From NCBI RefSeq assembly GCF_026212465.1, contig NC_080059.1, forward strand, positions 12,764,440-12,828,439: 64,000 bases of DNA. The letters run 5' to 3'. The position numbers and the translations under genes are program-made. Under the pieces are notes generated by a model. The model did no database searches. It had not been told where the DNA came from and saw only the letters and a list, made by a program, of their open reading frames with translations. This stretch comes from Amaranthus tricolor (lineage: Eukaryota; Streptophyta; Magnoliopsida; Caryophyllales; Amaranthaceae). Below, in pieces: positions 24,821 through 36,224 of this stretch (position 1 is the first letter of the stretch; each line of letters opens with the position of its first letter).

Positions 24821-24862
<42 letters not shown>

Positions 24863-24983
24863 TTAAAATTAATAATTAAAAAAAAAAAAAATTGAGTCGC
24901 CCAGAATTGGGCGCCTGAACCATGGTTCAGCCGCCCAGAACCGGGCGACTGGACCCCGGTTCAGGCGCCCAATTTTGGGCGAC

Positions 24984-25018
<35 letters not shown>

Positions 25019-25066
25019 TTTTGGAAAATAATAATAATAATACTAATACTAATAATAATAACTTAT
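24627..25066. repeat. Left arm of a nested ~1-kb foldback
   Basis: The whole arm, from AAATTTCGCCACC to ACTTAT, is mirrored by 25165-25613. The order is: GCCACC unique part, (TAA)n tract, a 96-bp GC-rich core at 24892-24987, poly-T, then GCTTTTTGGAAAATAATAAT. The core is itself a palindrome with 30-bp arms (TTGAGTCGCCC... and ...GGGCGACTCAA), and its arms contain smaller palindromes (CGCCCAGAATTGGGCG, CTGAACCATGGTTCAG). Confidence 0.9.
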
Positions 25067-25140
25067 GGCCTATTAGCTCAGTTGGTTAGAGCGTTGTACT
25101 AATAACATAAAGGTCACAGGTTCGAGACCTGTACAAGTCA
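25067..25140 (+). tRNA. tRNA-Ile(AAU)-like sequence, probably a pseudogene, in the foldback loop
   Basis: A 74-nt cloverleaf-like sequence with D-arm/A-box TAGCTCAGTTGG, anticodon loop CTAATAA (anticodon AAT, cytosolic Ile) and intact T-arm/B-box ACAGGTTCGAGACCTGT. The acceptor stem has mismatches at pairs 4 and 6, and the anticodon stem has one A-C mismatch. Relative to the standard plant tRNA-Ile(AAU) as I remember it, most changes are C-to-T or G-to-A. The internal Pol III promoter boxes remain, so transcription is possible, but a working tRNA is unlikely. Confidence 0.8.
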
Positions 25141-25164
25141 TTATTTAATAATTATTAATTTTCT

Positions 25165-25364
25165 ATAAGTTATTATTATTAGTATTAGTATTATTATTAT
25201 TATTTTCCAAAAAGCAAAAAAAAAAAAAAATTGAGTCGCCCAAAATTGGGCGCCTGAACCGGGGTCCAGTCGCCCGGTTCTAGGCGGCTGAACCATGGTT
25301 CAGGCGCCCAATTCTGGGCGACTCAATTTTTTTTTTATTTTTAATTATTAATTTTAATTTTATA

Positions 25365-25423
<59 letters not shown>

Positions 25424-25613
25424 TACTGTTATTATTATTAATTTTATTTATATTTTTTTTAAGAATATAAAAAGTTAATTATTATTATTATTATTATTAT
25501 TATAAATAAGAAATTTGAAAAGAGTGGCAAATTTGTAATTTTTTAAAAATCAGGGGCAAATTCGTAATTTCATTTGGAGGGAAGGTGGCGATAAAATGAA
25601 AAGGCTGGCGAAA
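25165..25613. repeat. Right arm of the nested foldback
   Basis: Inverted counterpart of 24627-25066: ATAAGTTATTATTATT, TTTTCCAAAAAGC, poly-A, core 25231-25326, a long (ATT)n tract, then GGTGGCGATAAAATGAAAA and GGCGAAATTTAAGG. The outermost 130 bp differ from the left arm at scattered positions, and microsatellite lengths differ slightly. Confidence 0.9.
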
Positions 25614-25994
25614 TTTAAGGATCGAGAAAAATTGAACCCTAAACTTCAATTATTCTGGCAAAAGTTTTCTCTCCTATTCTCTCAAACCCTTTATCTCATT
25701 AAAACTCTAAAACTTTCACAACATTTTGCCACCCGCCACCCGTCCCGTCTCTGAGTCCTCTATTACCTGGGCAGTTGTTGCCAACGTTTGTCTTACCGGT
25801 CGTTAAGAGGCTAAGATGCCATCGATTGTTGAATAACTTGGGTCCCTAAATCGCAGTTGCAAACCGCAGTTTGCTGACCGCTGTGCTTGTTGGCTGCTGA
25901 CATGCACCTGTTCCTCCTGCCTACTTGGCTGGATTATTAATTATATTTAATCTCCAATTTCATTTTTTAGGCGTGAATTATGATTTTGAAATCC

Positions 25995-26460
25995 CCAGAA
26001 TTAGGGTTTCATGAATTTCAATTGAGTCTATTTGTCCTATTGATTGTCTTCGTTGATTATAATTATTGATTATCTTGAGTGAATTGCATCTCTCCGAGGA
26101 TTTGACTAGGGATAGGATTAGGTGGAGACGGCAGATACATATTCCAGATTATTAATAGTTTCATTAGTTATCTTTCTTGCCTAATGTCTAGTTGCTACTT
26201 ACCCATCATATTTATTATTTTATTTCAGAATTGGTTTATTACGTATGGTGTTTTGTGCCGGTAACTTTACTCTTGAGTCCATGATGTCACTCTAACTCCT
26301 CTTTATGTTGGGCTCTTTCCTTTTGGGGGTAAAATTGACCGCATCCATCTAGTCCTCTCTTTGAAGGGAGGACGGGTATGGAGTGTCTGTCATCTTGTCT
26401 CATCTTGACCCTGTTTACAGACGGGATATTGGGTTGATGATGATGATGATTTTGAATGTG
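25995..26460 (+). mobile_element. LINE-like 3' end
   Basis: A non-coding segment with GAGGATTTGACTAGGGATAG, TAGGTGGAGACGGCAGA and GAAGGGAGGACGGGTATGG ends in GGGATATTGGGTTGATGATG plus further GAT repeats. Such short-repeat tails mark 3' ends of many plant non-LTR elements. A second, more diverged copy lies at 33750-34030. No reverse-transcriptase coding was seen upstream, so this is 5'-truncated. Confidence 0.45.
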
Positions 26461-26859
26461 TTTGTTAATGTTCTTGCTAGAAATCTAGAATTCAAAATAC
26501 CGAAGAGAAAACAAGAGAATATTGCCTCCTTTTTTTTTGCAAAACTTTTGAGTAGAAAAGTAGGGATAACTCTACTCTACATTCCCATCCAAATCAAGGT
26601 TAAGGGAAAGAAAGTGAAACTACTTTAACTTTCAAAACCCCAACCCGGTAAATGTAGAAGATTAACTTTCATTGATATTTTAAATCTTCCTCAAGACCCC
26701 AGAAAAATGAGAATAATGTCTCAATTTCACCCAAGTAACCGAGATATTGTTACAAGAGAATATTGTTTAAGAGATCTTTGTTAAACCTATAAACATGAAT
26801 TTAAATTCACAAAATTTGGGACAAAAAACCGTAGATTTGATGGGAAATTGTTTACAGTT

Positions 26860-27395
26860 ACATGAACTTGAAGATCGATTTACATCATTATCGAGTTGAA
26901 GTTTTTTTAAGTGTAATTGATCTACAGTTACATGAACTTGAAGAACAATTTAGTGAGAAAACCAAAGATTTGCTTATTTGTATGTCTTGAGTCCTAGTAT
27001 GGTTTGTCATCTTTTGATACAAAAAAATTGCTTAAACTTGCTAAATGTTATCCAAATGAGTTTCCAAATGAAGATTTGATATTCTTTGAGGAATCACTTA
27101 AAAGTTACATTAGTGATGTCAAAAATGACGAGTGATTCTTGGATGTGAAGACTCTCAATGAACTTTCTATTAAATCTTTTGAGAGAGGGAATCATAAAAC
27201 CCATTTAGATGTTTGTAAGTTTTTGAACATTGTATTGCTTCTTCTAGAGTCGACAACAAGAGTCGACAACACTTTTTCCGGGATGAATCATACAAAAAAT
27301 AAAGTGCAAAAATGCATGGGAGAACAATTATTGAATGATAGCTTAGTTACCTTTATAGAGAAGGGTTTTTTTTCCTCAATGTTAGTATATTGACG
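26860..27395 (+). pseudogene. hAT transposase relic (MYM/TTF-type zinc-finger transposase, C-terminal part)
   Basis: Reading along the plus strand, ELEEQFSEKTKDLLICMS is followed by stops and shifts, then an open stretch at 27139-27393 with LNELSIKSFERGNHKTH and NTFSGMNHTKNKVQKCMGEQ, then LLNDSLVTFIEKGFFSS. The last part is the hAT-family dimerisation region that ends plant MYM/TTF-type transposases. The N-terminal zinc finger and most of the catalytic core are absent. A short direct repeat (CTACAGTTACATGAACTTGA, 26862 and 26922) adds to the damage. Confidence 0.8.
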
Positions 27396-27774
27396 TACAA
27401 AGAATTCAAAATATGAAAACTAAGTGAAAATAATTTTAGCTAGTTTGCTATTTTATTACTTTGTATCTCATTCTGTTAGACTTTGTTTTCATCGTAAATT
27501 TAAACTTCATTATGTGAGAATGTTGTTAATTGAACTTCATTAAATACTTTGGGTTGCCACCGTTTGAGGTGAGAATAGCGCTAATTAATCATATTTATAT
27601 TACTTTTGCTTTGATTTAGAATTGTTGTGCTTATATGTGTCATTTTACGAGAATGAAAAAAAATAGTTGTTCAATTTACATACGAAACTTGCCGAAATTC
27701 CCCAAAAATTTCTTTAAATTCCCTTCATTTGTTGTTATCCGAGAGACTCTGAACCCCTGAATTTGCGTCTTATA

Positions 27775-27957
27775 TAGGTGTTCAAAATAGATCCGATAAC
27801 TTGAATCTTACCCAACCTTGTAATCGAAACCCATTTGGCCCGAGTTTTAAAATGATTTACAATTATGTAAAAAAATAATATGGACACAAAATCCGACTTC
27901 AAACCGACTCGAAACACCTAACCCGAAATTAATCCAATCATTCGAATGAACACTCTA
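27775..27957. repeat. Short GGTGTTCAAAAT... repeat
   Basis: The left end ATAGGTGTTCAAAATAGATC and the right end ATTCGAATGAACACTCTAGG are rough inverted copies, with TTACCCAACC and CGAAACCCATTTGG words inside. It resembles the AT-rich part near 20160-20240 and may be a small hAT-like MITE. Ends are approximate. Confidence 0.35.
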
Positions 27958-27959
27958 GG

Positions 27960-29017
27960 TTGGATACTTTGGAATAGCCTTAATGAGGTTGAAGAGAACA
28001 TGATCTAGTAATGGTCACGTGCTTGGAGTATGAGGAGTGAGGAACAGTCATAGTCAAAGGAGACCAAATATTAACATGCTGGTGCTGGTAATGGTAAAAA
28101 CGCATGCTTACTTTTATTCTCCTTTCCAACTTAAAAGCACCCCAAATCTCATGGATTCTATCATCATATTCCATAAGGGCTTATTTTATTTTAAATAATT
28201 CCAAAAACCAAAAAGATGGAATTTAATAAGCCACACATGGGCTGATTTCAGAAATTTAGCAGTCCCCAGAATTTGGTCTTTTACATTTATTTCTTCTCTC
28301 CTTTCAAGTCTTTCCATTCATTACATTTACATTACTGGATTCTTACATTTCCGTTTCTTTCAGGGAAATACCATTCATTCCTATTTCACCTTGCTTTCTG
28401 CTATGGCCGGATTAGTCAGGACAAAACGCTTATGGCCCTAAATTTATTAGGACTTTAAAAATGTATTTACATGTTTAGGTTAGTATTTAACTTAAAAAAA
28501 AAATCAATAATTTTTACTCTGAAGGTCAAAATAAACGAAACGGCTCTACTTTCCGGCTAACAATATAAGTAGTTTTTTTAACTAATACAAGTAGCTTAAC
28601 ATGTTACTTGTACTTTGATAGATGTATTATAATAGAGCAAGAACCATTTATGTTGACAAAACACGATAAATAGATAGATAGATAGATCAGTTGGGTTAGT
28701 AGAAAACGATATTCCAACCACTAATTTTACAGAGATTATAAATGAGATGGATGATCATTTGATACCATCAATTGAAGGACAGTACTAAAACGCAGAATCC
28801 ACCAGATTCATCATCCACATGACTCAATAAGATAGTAGAATTCACATTTGTACCCTCTCTTGTGAATCATCACTGTGCTCTATTTACATATTCAATGGGA
28901 CAAAACAATCCAATGGAATTTTTTTCTGCTTAAAAGAAAAACCTCCTCTCCTACACACCAAAAAACTTCGAAATTCTATCCCTACAAATCTAGCTATCCT
29001 GTCTAATACCTCCGATA
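27960..29017. other. Intergenic DNA between hAT relic and DUF620 gene
   Basis: Contains a short (GATA)n run near 28672-28687. The last 200 bp should carry the 3' UTR of the DUF620 gene. No other gene seen. Confidence 0.4.
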
Positions 29018-32000
29018 TCAGACGTGCATATCATCCATTTGCCAGGTAATGTTGCCCATATTGTTCTCGTACGTTCTGTCCATTGAAGCAACTTTAGCAC
29101 GATATGCTGCTGCTGTTGCTGACATAGTATTCAACCTCTCGCCGTGGGGGAGTTCAAACGAGTCTCCAACAGAGCTATACCCTACCTCGGCAGGAGGGAT
29201 AAAACAGTCCATCGACAAACCAGGGACATTGAAGGCTACTTCTTCGATGGTCCAAGCTTCTTCCATTCTTGTTTTAGTGTGGCTCATTGCTGTTTCTCCG
29301 AATCTGAATAGGGTCACCACTGAACGTCCTGAATGAGCAATCATAATCCCTTCCACAGGTCGGTAATCATCAAGACATGAATTAATTGTTGTCTCCCAAT
29401 ATACGGCATCTCCTCCGTTAGACTGGATGCGGGTCAAATGGGAATCTTCAATGTGCACCAGAAGACCAGTCTTTTGACTGAAGTACCCAAACAATACATG
29501 TCGTATGATCTCGGCTGGCCCTTCACTCCTGGCCTTCAAAGTCTTGGGATCAGCACATAGTTTCAGGATGAAGCAGTCTACTCCGTTGATCTTTTTTTCG
29601 CCGATGCATCTTGCATTAGCAAACATAGCAGCAGTTGTTCGTGGATCAAGGCCCTGTGATTAAAATGACGCAAAATATTCAGAGATGATCATGCCTAATG
29701 AATGAAAGTATGAATTACGACAAAGTTTGACGTACAACAAACAAAAAGGATAACTCATCTTCACCAAACATATCAAAACGGGATCAGGTAGCAGACCACT
29801 CACCTGAAGAGCACGACGAAGGGGTCTAACGGGCCCTTTAGCAGCATGTGCACCGAGCCAAGGAGTGTGCCTCCAAACGAGTTTTCCATTGGAACCAGCA
29901 TGAACCTTGCTACCACCAAGTGCAAGCTCAACATACCACATGTCAGGATTCATCTGCCACAATACAAATCCACCAGACTCTGCAGACTTGGAGGAACTTC
30001 TGTTTTTGATAACCTTATTAGGGGTCTCAATATCAGAAGCTAGCATCTTCAATTTCCCCATGGCATATGCATTATGTATAAATTTTTGAAGCTTCAACCC
30101 CCCGGAAGCCGCGGTATATTGCTGCAGGATATACTGCGCTGATGAAGTTTCCTACAAAAGTTACCAGATATTCGCATCAAATGTAAACAAAAAAACTTAA
30201 ATAATTCCTGAAACACATGCAAGAAAAGAAAGTGACATTTAACACCTACCCACCTAGCCAGCCCCACCATTATCTCGCCTTGAAAGGCCCCGGAAAACAG
30301 AAAGAAACCACTATTTTCAACATGAACCATACATGTTCAAAGGGAAGACATTAGCATCTACCCAAACATCTTTACCTAAATAAACATACTTTTCACACCA
30401 TAAGTAGTAACCAAGGAAATGTCAATTCAAGAACAATAGAATCACATGCCACAACACCAAATATACTAGCATAGTCAAAAACCCAGGCATATCGACATAA
30501 TAATTACGCAGAAATACTGCAGCATTACGGGAAAAAACGGGATAAATATATACTAGAGATATCACATGCATAGCAAGCAGAAGACAGGCTATAATCCACA
30601 CAAAACACTCCAATAAAATTTGAGTACAACAATAAATCAGGCAAAAGGTATACTTCAGTTCAGACCACCTAACACAGAATTAGTTTTATGAACAAGCAAT
30701 CACACTAAAAGTTGGTTGATGCATATCTAATTACCTAAAAAGCAACTTACCTAAATGTTGAAAATATCCTTCACCTAACCAAATGGAGTCCAAAGACTCA
30801 AATGCAAGCTTAGCTAACTGTTGGTACATTTGAAAAGATATAAAACAAATTTAAATGAATAACTTAACAAAAATGAAAATATGCCAAATTTTCTAATGAT
30901 GCCCCCATATTGGAAATGAAGCTTTGGCATTGTTTTATAGCGTTATGTCGTTTTCTGGCAATTTCCTGCTGATCCCTGAACAAGGACCTCACAAGATGAA
31001 AAGACAATTAGCTACCTCCCACCCAATGGACTGATAAATAAAGGATAAACCCAAGAGCAACAATACAAAGAACTAGTCCCTCATCTCCCGCATTTCCATA
31101 TTAAGTAATTGACAAATGACTCCAACAATTTCAAGGAACTATTTCCTATGTCTCTGCTCAACATTTTCTAACTAAAATCAACTAGCAATACAATCTAAAT
31201 CGTATATAATTAAATCAACGATTTTTATTTATGAATTCTTTAGTAAGTAAGAATCTCAAATACATGTAGAGACGGTTTGGACATATGTAGGGTGTCGGAG
31301 GAACAAGCCCTAAATTAAAGAGCCTCAAAATTTAGTTTATACTTCATTTGACTCAGTTTAATTACTTATTTTTATCCCAAATTTTCAAAAATATAAAAAA
31401 AATAGACCAGGCTTAATAAATTTTTGTAAATTTTTGTTCCGCCAATGTTAAAAGAAAACGACAAACTCGACGAACACATAAGCACAATAAATAAAACTAT
31501 TTAAAACTCAACACAGTTCATAATCAAGTATTAACAAAATGTAGAAAACAAAACCACTCATTTATTTGATTTTGTTTTTCACCATTTAACCAAAAAAAAG
31601 CACTCTAAAATTCAAGTCCTTAGACACAAAAAAACTGAAAACCATTATCATTGTCTTATTCAAACATTATCCTTGAAAGAAAAAAACAAATAGATGAGAA
31701 ATCACAAATATTCATGTAATTATTACATAAAATTTCAGAAACCATAATAATAATAGTTATCCTAGAATTGTCAAATTTGACTCCTTAACCAAACAGAGCA
31801 TGACTCAATTCAACCAAAATATACTTGAATATTAAAATTAACAGCTGAATATACACCTCTAATAAAAATAAATTTACAAATAATAATTATAGTTAGTTCA
31901 AATTTGACCAAACTAATCAAAACCAGACATGACTCGGACTACAATCAAATTAATCCTTCTATAAAAATAAATTAAACTAAATCACGAAACTATTTACAAA

Positions 32001-32705
32001 TAGATAAAAGACTCATGCGCTGGAAATAATCTCGCCTGTTAATTAATCTCATTTTTAATATGTATTTGCCCGGTGTGAAAGGGTAGGGGTGGGGCTGTGG
32101 TGGTTCAGGGATGAGGCCGTGGTGGTTCTGATACTGCATATGCTAATTAATAATCTAAAGATGAGATTATTCGGTGGGCGAGAGGTTGAATATTTTCGAG
32201 AATTTTTCATAATAATAATAATAATAATAATGGAATACACAAATAAGAAAAGGAGTGGAGAACTAACAATGGGAGTATCCTTGATGCTAAGATGAGGAAG
32301 AGGGTCACCAGCGCTAACGTGCACCGGAGCAAGAGGAGCACCCAACAAACCAAGCAAAAGTCTCAGATCCGACCTTTTACAAGCAGCAGAAGAAGAAGAC
32401 GAAGAAGCAGAGACAGAAGGATTCCGTTTCATCCAGTGGGACCAACCTCCTTCATCTCTCTCATCACGCGCATTGCACGGGTCAGGTCCTTCTCTCAACG
32501 GAGATAACATCTCTGGCGGCCTTAAACTACCGGATCTTGCAATCAAAACCTCAGGGATTGCCACGTGGTGATTTTTTCGACGTCGGAGAAGACCTGTCAT
32601 GGGAGACCCACTTCTTGCGGGACTTCTAGACCTTGATTTTCCTGGAGATAATCCGCGAACTACTTCCTCTTTTAGTGTTTGGAAAAACCCTTGTTTTTTC
32701 TCCAT
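29018..32705 (-). CDS. DUF620 family protein (plant-specific, function unknown)
   Basis: Three minus-strand exons (32268-32705, 29804-30151, 29018-29653) join in phase 0 with GT-AG introns into 473 aa, near the usual length of this plant family. Residues 1-145 are basic and Ser/Arg-rich (SPGKSRSRSPARSGSP, a serine run) with a hydrophobic LRLLLGLLGAPLAPV segment. The DUF620 core follows, with SSAQYILQQYTAASGGLKLQ, SAESGGFVLWQMNPDMWYVE, GSNGKLVWRHTPWLGAHAAK, SGRSVVTLFRFGETAMSHT and the C-terminal MEEAWTIEEVAFNVPGLS. No transmembrane segment or known catalytic motif is obvious, and no biochemical role is established. The first intron is 2.1 kb and holds an (ATA)n run next to exon 1. Upstream, the minus strand is CT-rich for over 100 bases, typical of a plant 5' UTR. 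The frame is intact. Confidence 0.93.
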
Positions 32706-33190
32706 TTTTAAACCAGTTTTTTTGTTGATTCAAACCCAGAAGAAAAAATCAAAGGAAATACCCAAATAAAAGGTCAAAAACCCAAATCATGCAGTAAATG
32801 TTTGTAGAAAATTTGCGGCCATTTTTTAAGTTTATTTAATCCCAGAAAAATACAAAAATCAAAGGAAATACCCAAGTGAAAGCTTAAAAACCCCAAATTA
32901 GCAAGAAATGGGAGTTGAATGAATGAAGTACAAAAAGGTTTTTCTGGGCATTTTTGATAGGTAATTTTCCGTTAATGAAGAAAAATCTCTGGTACTCAGT
33001 TGGTGAGCAAGAAGTGAGAAAAGAGGAGAGAGAAAGGGAGTGAAAGAGAGTGGATGGTGAGGAGTGTGGAAATGAGAGGTGAGATTGAAAGAGGAGAAAG
33101 AGAATGCCGTTTGAGAGAAGCAAATGGGAGAATGTGACTTCCTTTTTTATTTCTTTTCTCTGCTTTTGTTCATACAAATGGGGCCATTGT
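32706..33190 (-). promoter_or_regulatory. Pyrimidine-rich leader/promoter region of the DUF620 gene
   Basis: On the minus strand the segment 33000-33115 is almost pure C/T (CTCTTTCACTCCCTTTCTCT and similar), a common 5' UTR feature in plants. Two near-identical short stretches (AATCAAAGGAAATACCCAA, about 32748 and 32856) form a local duplication in the leader. No clear TATA box could be fixed. Confidence 0.4.
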
Positions 33191-33749
33191 CGCATCATAA
33201 ATTAATTAAAGTATTTAGAGAATAAAAAAAGATGTGAAAGAAAGTAGTTTAGATTAAGGTAGGAGTGGACTTGGATTTTGAAAAGAATGAGTAGTAAAAG
33301 ATAGTAGACTTGTCAAATTAATTAGTTCACATTATGTAGGTTATTGTCGAGAAATTGTTTTTTACTAAATTATTCTTCTTCTTATTATTATTATTATAAA
33401 ATAATGGTGATATGAGTTTTATACTACATTAAAAATTAAGTTCTACCGATCGAGTTACAGTTTGACTTATTTTTGTTGTATGGTGAACATAAGATGAAAG
33501 TAGAGAGCAATAATGTTAATGTAATTAAATGAACATATTAGGATGGATAAGACTAGAAATTATGTTTTGAGAGGAAGGTTAATGGAAGCACTCATTTTTA
33601 CAAAGATGTGTGAATGTAGATTGTGATGATTTTGAGAATGACGGTCACCGACACACCCGTGAGAAGGAAAGGAAACATGATGGTTAATGAAAATAGAGGT
33701 CATGGTAAACCTTAAGAAAACGTAGGAAGTGCAAATTAAGAATGACATG

Positions 33750-34030
33750 ACTTAGTTGCAACTCTCTAAGGATTTGACTAGGAAAAAATTAGTTGGAGAC
33801 GTCGAATTTTGTCCTAAATTATCATTAGTTATTTTTGTCATGTCTTTTTTTATGTTTGTGCCTTTATGATAAGTATTTTTTTCTAGCTTGTTATTAGTCT
33901 CTATACTTGTCTACCTATGTCTTATTTTGGATCTTTTATTTTTATTTGTTACTCTTTCTCGAGCGGATGGTCTCATTAGTCGCGACCAGCTTATCTCCTA
34001 TGATAATTGCTTAGTTCGTCGTTTTTCATC
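33750..34030 (+). mobile_element. LINE-like 3' end, second diverged copy
   Basis: Shares CTCTCTAAGGATTTGACTAG and AGTTGGAGACGTCGAA with the copy near 26.1 kb, followed by similar T-rich sequence and GAGCGGATGGTCTCATTAGT. No coding part and no tail repeat found. Confidence 0.4.
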
Positions 34031-34529
34031 TCTTTTCCAATTGTGAAAATAGATTTTATAGGCCTGATATGTTATGATGAAAAAATGAAGATTTTACCTC
34101 CAAAAAATTGTCATTAAATATTGAAAAGGTATGACTATAGTCCTAGATATAATTTTTGCCAATAATAACACTACAATCTAATACATCGAAGAAGAAAACT
34201 CTTTTGGTATACAAATCTTAGTTAGTCCTAGGGCTCACTTGAATTGATTGTAAATATTTAAGGGAGTAAATAAAAATCAAAGTAGGAAAATAAAGTTAAT
34301 TAAAAGTTACCTGGATTAAGATTATTTATTTGGGATGAAAATATTATAAGTGAAAAAGTATGGGGGATATAGTAATGGAAAAAATAATTTTTGGTGTAAA
34401 TTTATACATGGTTTGGCATTATTAATGGATCATAAATAAACCTCAAATGGAATGGTTTGGTATGATGGTAATAATCCATGCTAATGTAAAAATTTCAAAT
34501 CAGTATATCCTTCAATTGTAAGAACATAA

Positions 34530-34960
34530 GATTAAAAAAAGAAAAATATAATAAATAAAAGAGAAAAAAAAAACAGAAATTCAAAAGAAGAAAAATGCAA
34601 AATTAATAAAAGAAAAGCAAAATATCGAAATATAAAAGAAAATCAAATGAAGAAAAACAGAAAATCAAAATCCGAAGAACAAAAAAATAGAAGAATTGTA
34701 GAAAATCAAAATCAAAATCAGAAAACAGGAAATTAAAAGATGAAATCAAAAACACAAAAACAGAAAAATAAAAATCAGAAAACCGAAAATTAAATGTGAA
34801 ATCAAAAACACAAAAATAAAAAAAAATTAAAATCAAAATCAGAAAAATAGAGGAATCAAACAAAAAAAGAAAAAAATTAGAAGATGTTTTCAAAAATACA
34901 AAAAAAAAGAAAAAATCAAAAGAAGAGAAATTAAAATCAGAAAAAACTGAAAAATCAAAT
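34530..34960. repeat. A-rich low-complexity tract (aaatcaaaatcagaaaa words)
   Basis: About 430 bp of degenerate AAAATCAGAAAA and AAAATCAAAATC words with almost no T runs or G runs on the plus strand. The opposite-strand open frame (34603-34893) is an F/D/S-rich artefact of this composition. The remaining DNA to 35480 has no gene that I can see. Confidence 0.7.
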
Positions 34961-35480
34961 GTTGATAGATACTATAATCATCAATTGAATTGTGCCAACT
35001 TGTGGCTACGAACCTTGAAGAAGTAAGAGCATCAAATAGTTCACATAAAACTTGGTCCAGTAAAAAAGTTGAAACTGGAAATGGTGAGAGAAAAAATTAC
35101 TCCCTTACTTAGTACTCCTAAGGGGGGGTAGGGTAGGGTAAAGGATTACCCCCAAATAAAAAGGAAAGATTACTCCATGAACTTTTTCCACCCAATCCAA
35201 CCCTTTGTTCCAGCCCAAAAAATTTATCAGCTTACTTTTTACCCCATAATACCCTTATTCCAGGGAGGCCTTTAGATAGAAGATTAGATGAATTTAATTG
35301 TTAGAGGTGAAAAAATTAGTTAGAAGGTAATGAAAATAGATAAAATAATAATTATTTATCTCATATTAGGGTACAAATTTTATAGGGAAGGGTGGGAGAA
35401 TACTTTTCTCCAAATAAGAGAAATCATCATCCTTTTTCATTCATCGTTTTTATTTACTCTCATTTTACATTCTTCACAAG

Positions 35481-36188
35481 TGTCATGATATCATTTATTT
35501 AATTTATTTATTTAAAATTATTTACGTCATATTACCTTATTGCCCCTTGACCTTTTCGCATTGACTTTGACTTTCGGTCAGACGGGCCTTTCTCTAGATT
35601 CCCCATTTTCCTTGAATGGCTCATGGGCCAGTTATTTCTAAAAACCCTAACTTCCCATAAGGGAATGACCATCAAGTTGACTCACTTCCCCACTCTCCCA
35701 CAATGCATGGTTCCCCTTGCTTGGTAACTTCCCACTTCCCCTTAATTGCATGGTAATCCTTCTTCCATGGGAACTAACTGCCCATGTCTCCCGTGATCTT
35801 CAACTCCCACTCTCTGATGTAACTTCCTCCTTGAGCATTATAAAAAGGGACAGACATCAGAGAGGAGGGGACATCTGAAAAATAATCTACAAGAACCTTA
35901 CTTATTCTCTACTTCCTTTTCAACTCCATTAGCCTACCAAAATTCAGTAACATCCACCGCAATATCTCGCATTCAGTTTATAATCACTCACTACATATTA
36001 TCATATCCACGTTCTAACTTGAGCGTCGGAGGGGTTTTCCGGGAAATCACCCCCCGGACAAGGCTAACGTGTTGTTTCGCAGGAATTCAAGTCGCTTCCT
36101 TCCACGAGTTGCTCCTCTTGATCACACTTCCACCTATCTCCAGGTATTTTAAGTGTCTTTTACACTTCCTCGTTTCACAACCGAAACA
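35481..36188 (+). repeat. 5' LTR of the gypsy element
   Basis: 708 bp, TG...CA. Contains TATAAAAA at 35839-35846 followed by a short-leader segment with GAGAGGAGGGG. It differs from the 3' LTR by a handful of substitutions and by about 16 extra bases near 35878, so the two are close to 99 percent identical outside indels, by eye. Confidence 0.95.
35839..35846 (+). promoter_or_regulatory. LTR TATA box
   Basis: TATAAAAA in U3; the 3' LTR has the same box at 44731-44738. Transcription would start about 30 bp downstream. Confidence 0.6.
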
Positions 36189-36208
36189 GTTTGGCGCTGT
36201 CTGTGGGG
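36189..36208 (+). other. Primer-binding-site region
   Basis: The sequence right after the LTR, GTTTGGCGCTGTCTGTGGGG, has the form of primer-binding sites in plant Tat-type gypsy elements. The matching tRNA was not determined. Confidence 0.6.
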
Positions 36209-36224
36209 AAAAGAACAAAAAGTC

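Noticed and set aside
29049..29336. Plus-strand frame opposite the DUF620 last exon
   Set aside because: Shadow of the real coding exon on the other strand.
34603..34893. F/D/S-rich 96-codon minus-strand frame
   Set aside because: Pure translation of the A-rich low-complexity tract.
36153..36224. Upstream ATG for gag of the gypsy element
   Set aside because: It lies in the LTR and the extra residues show no gag similarity; the ATG at 36225 follows the primer-binding site.
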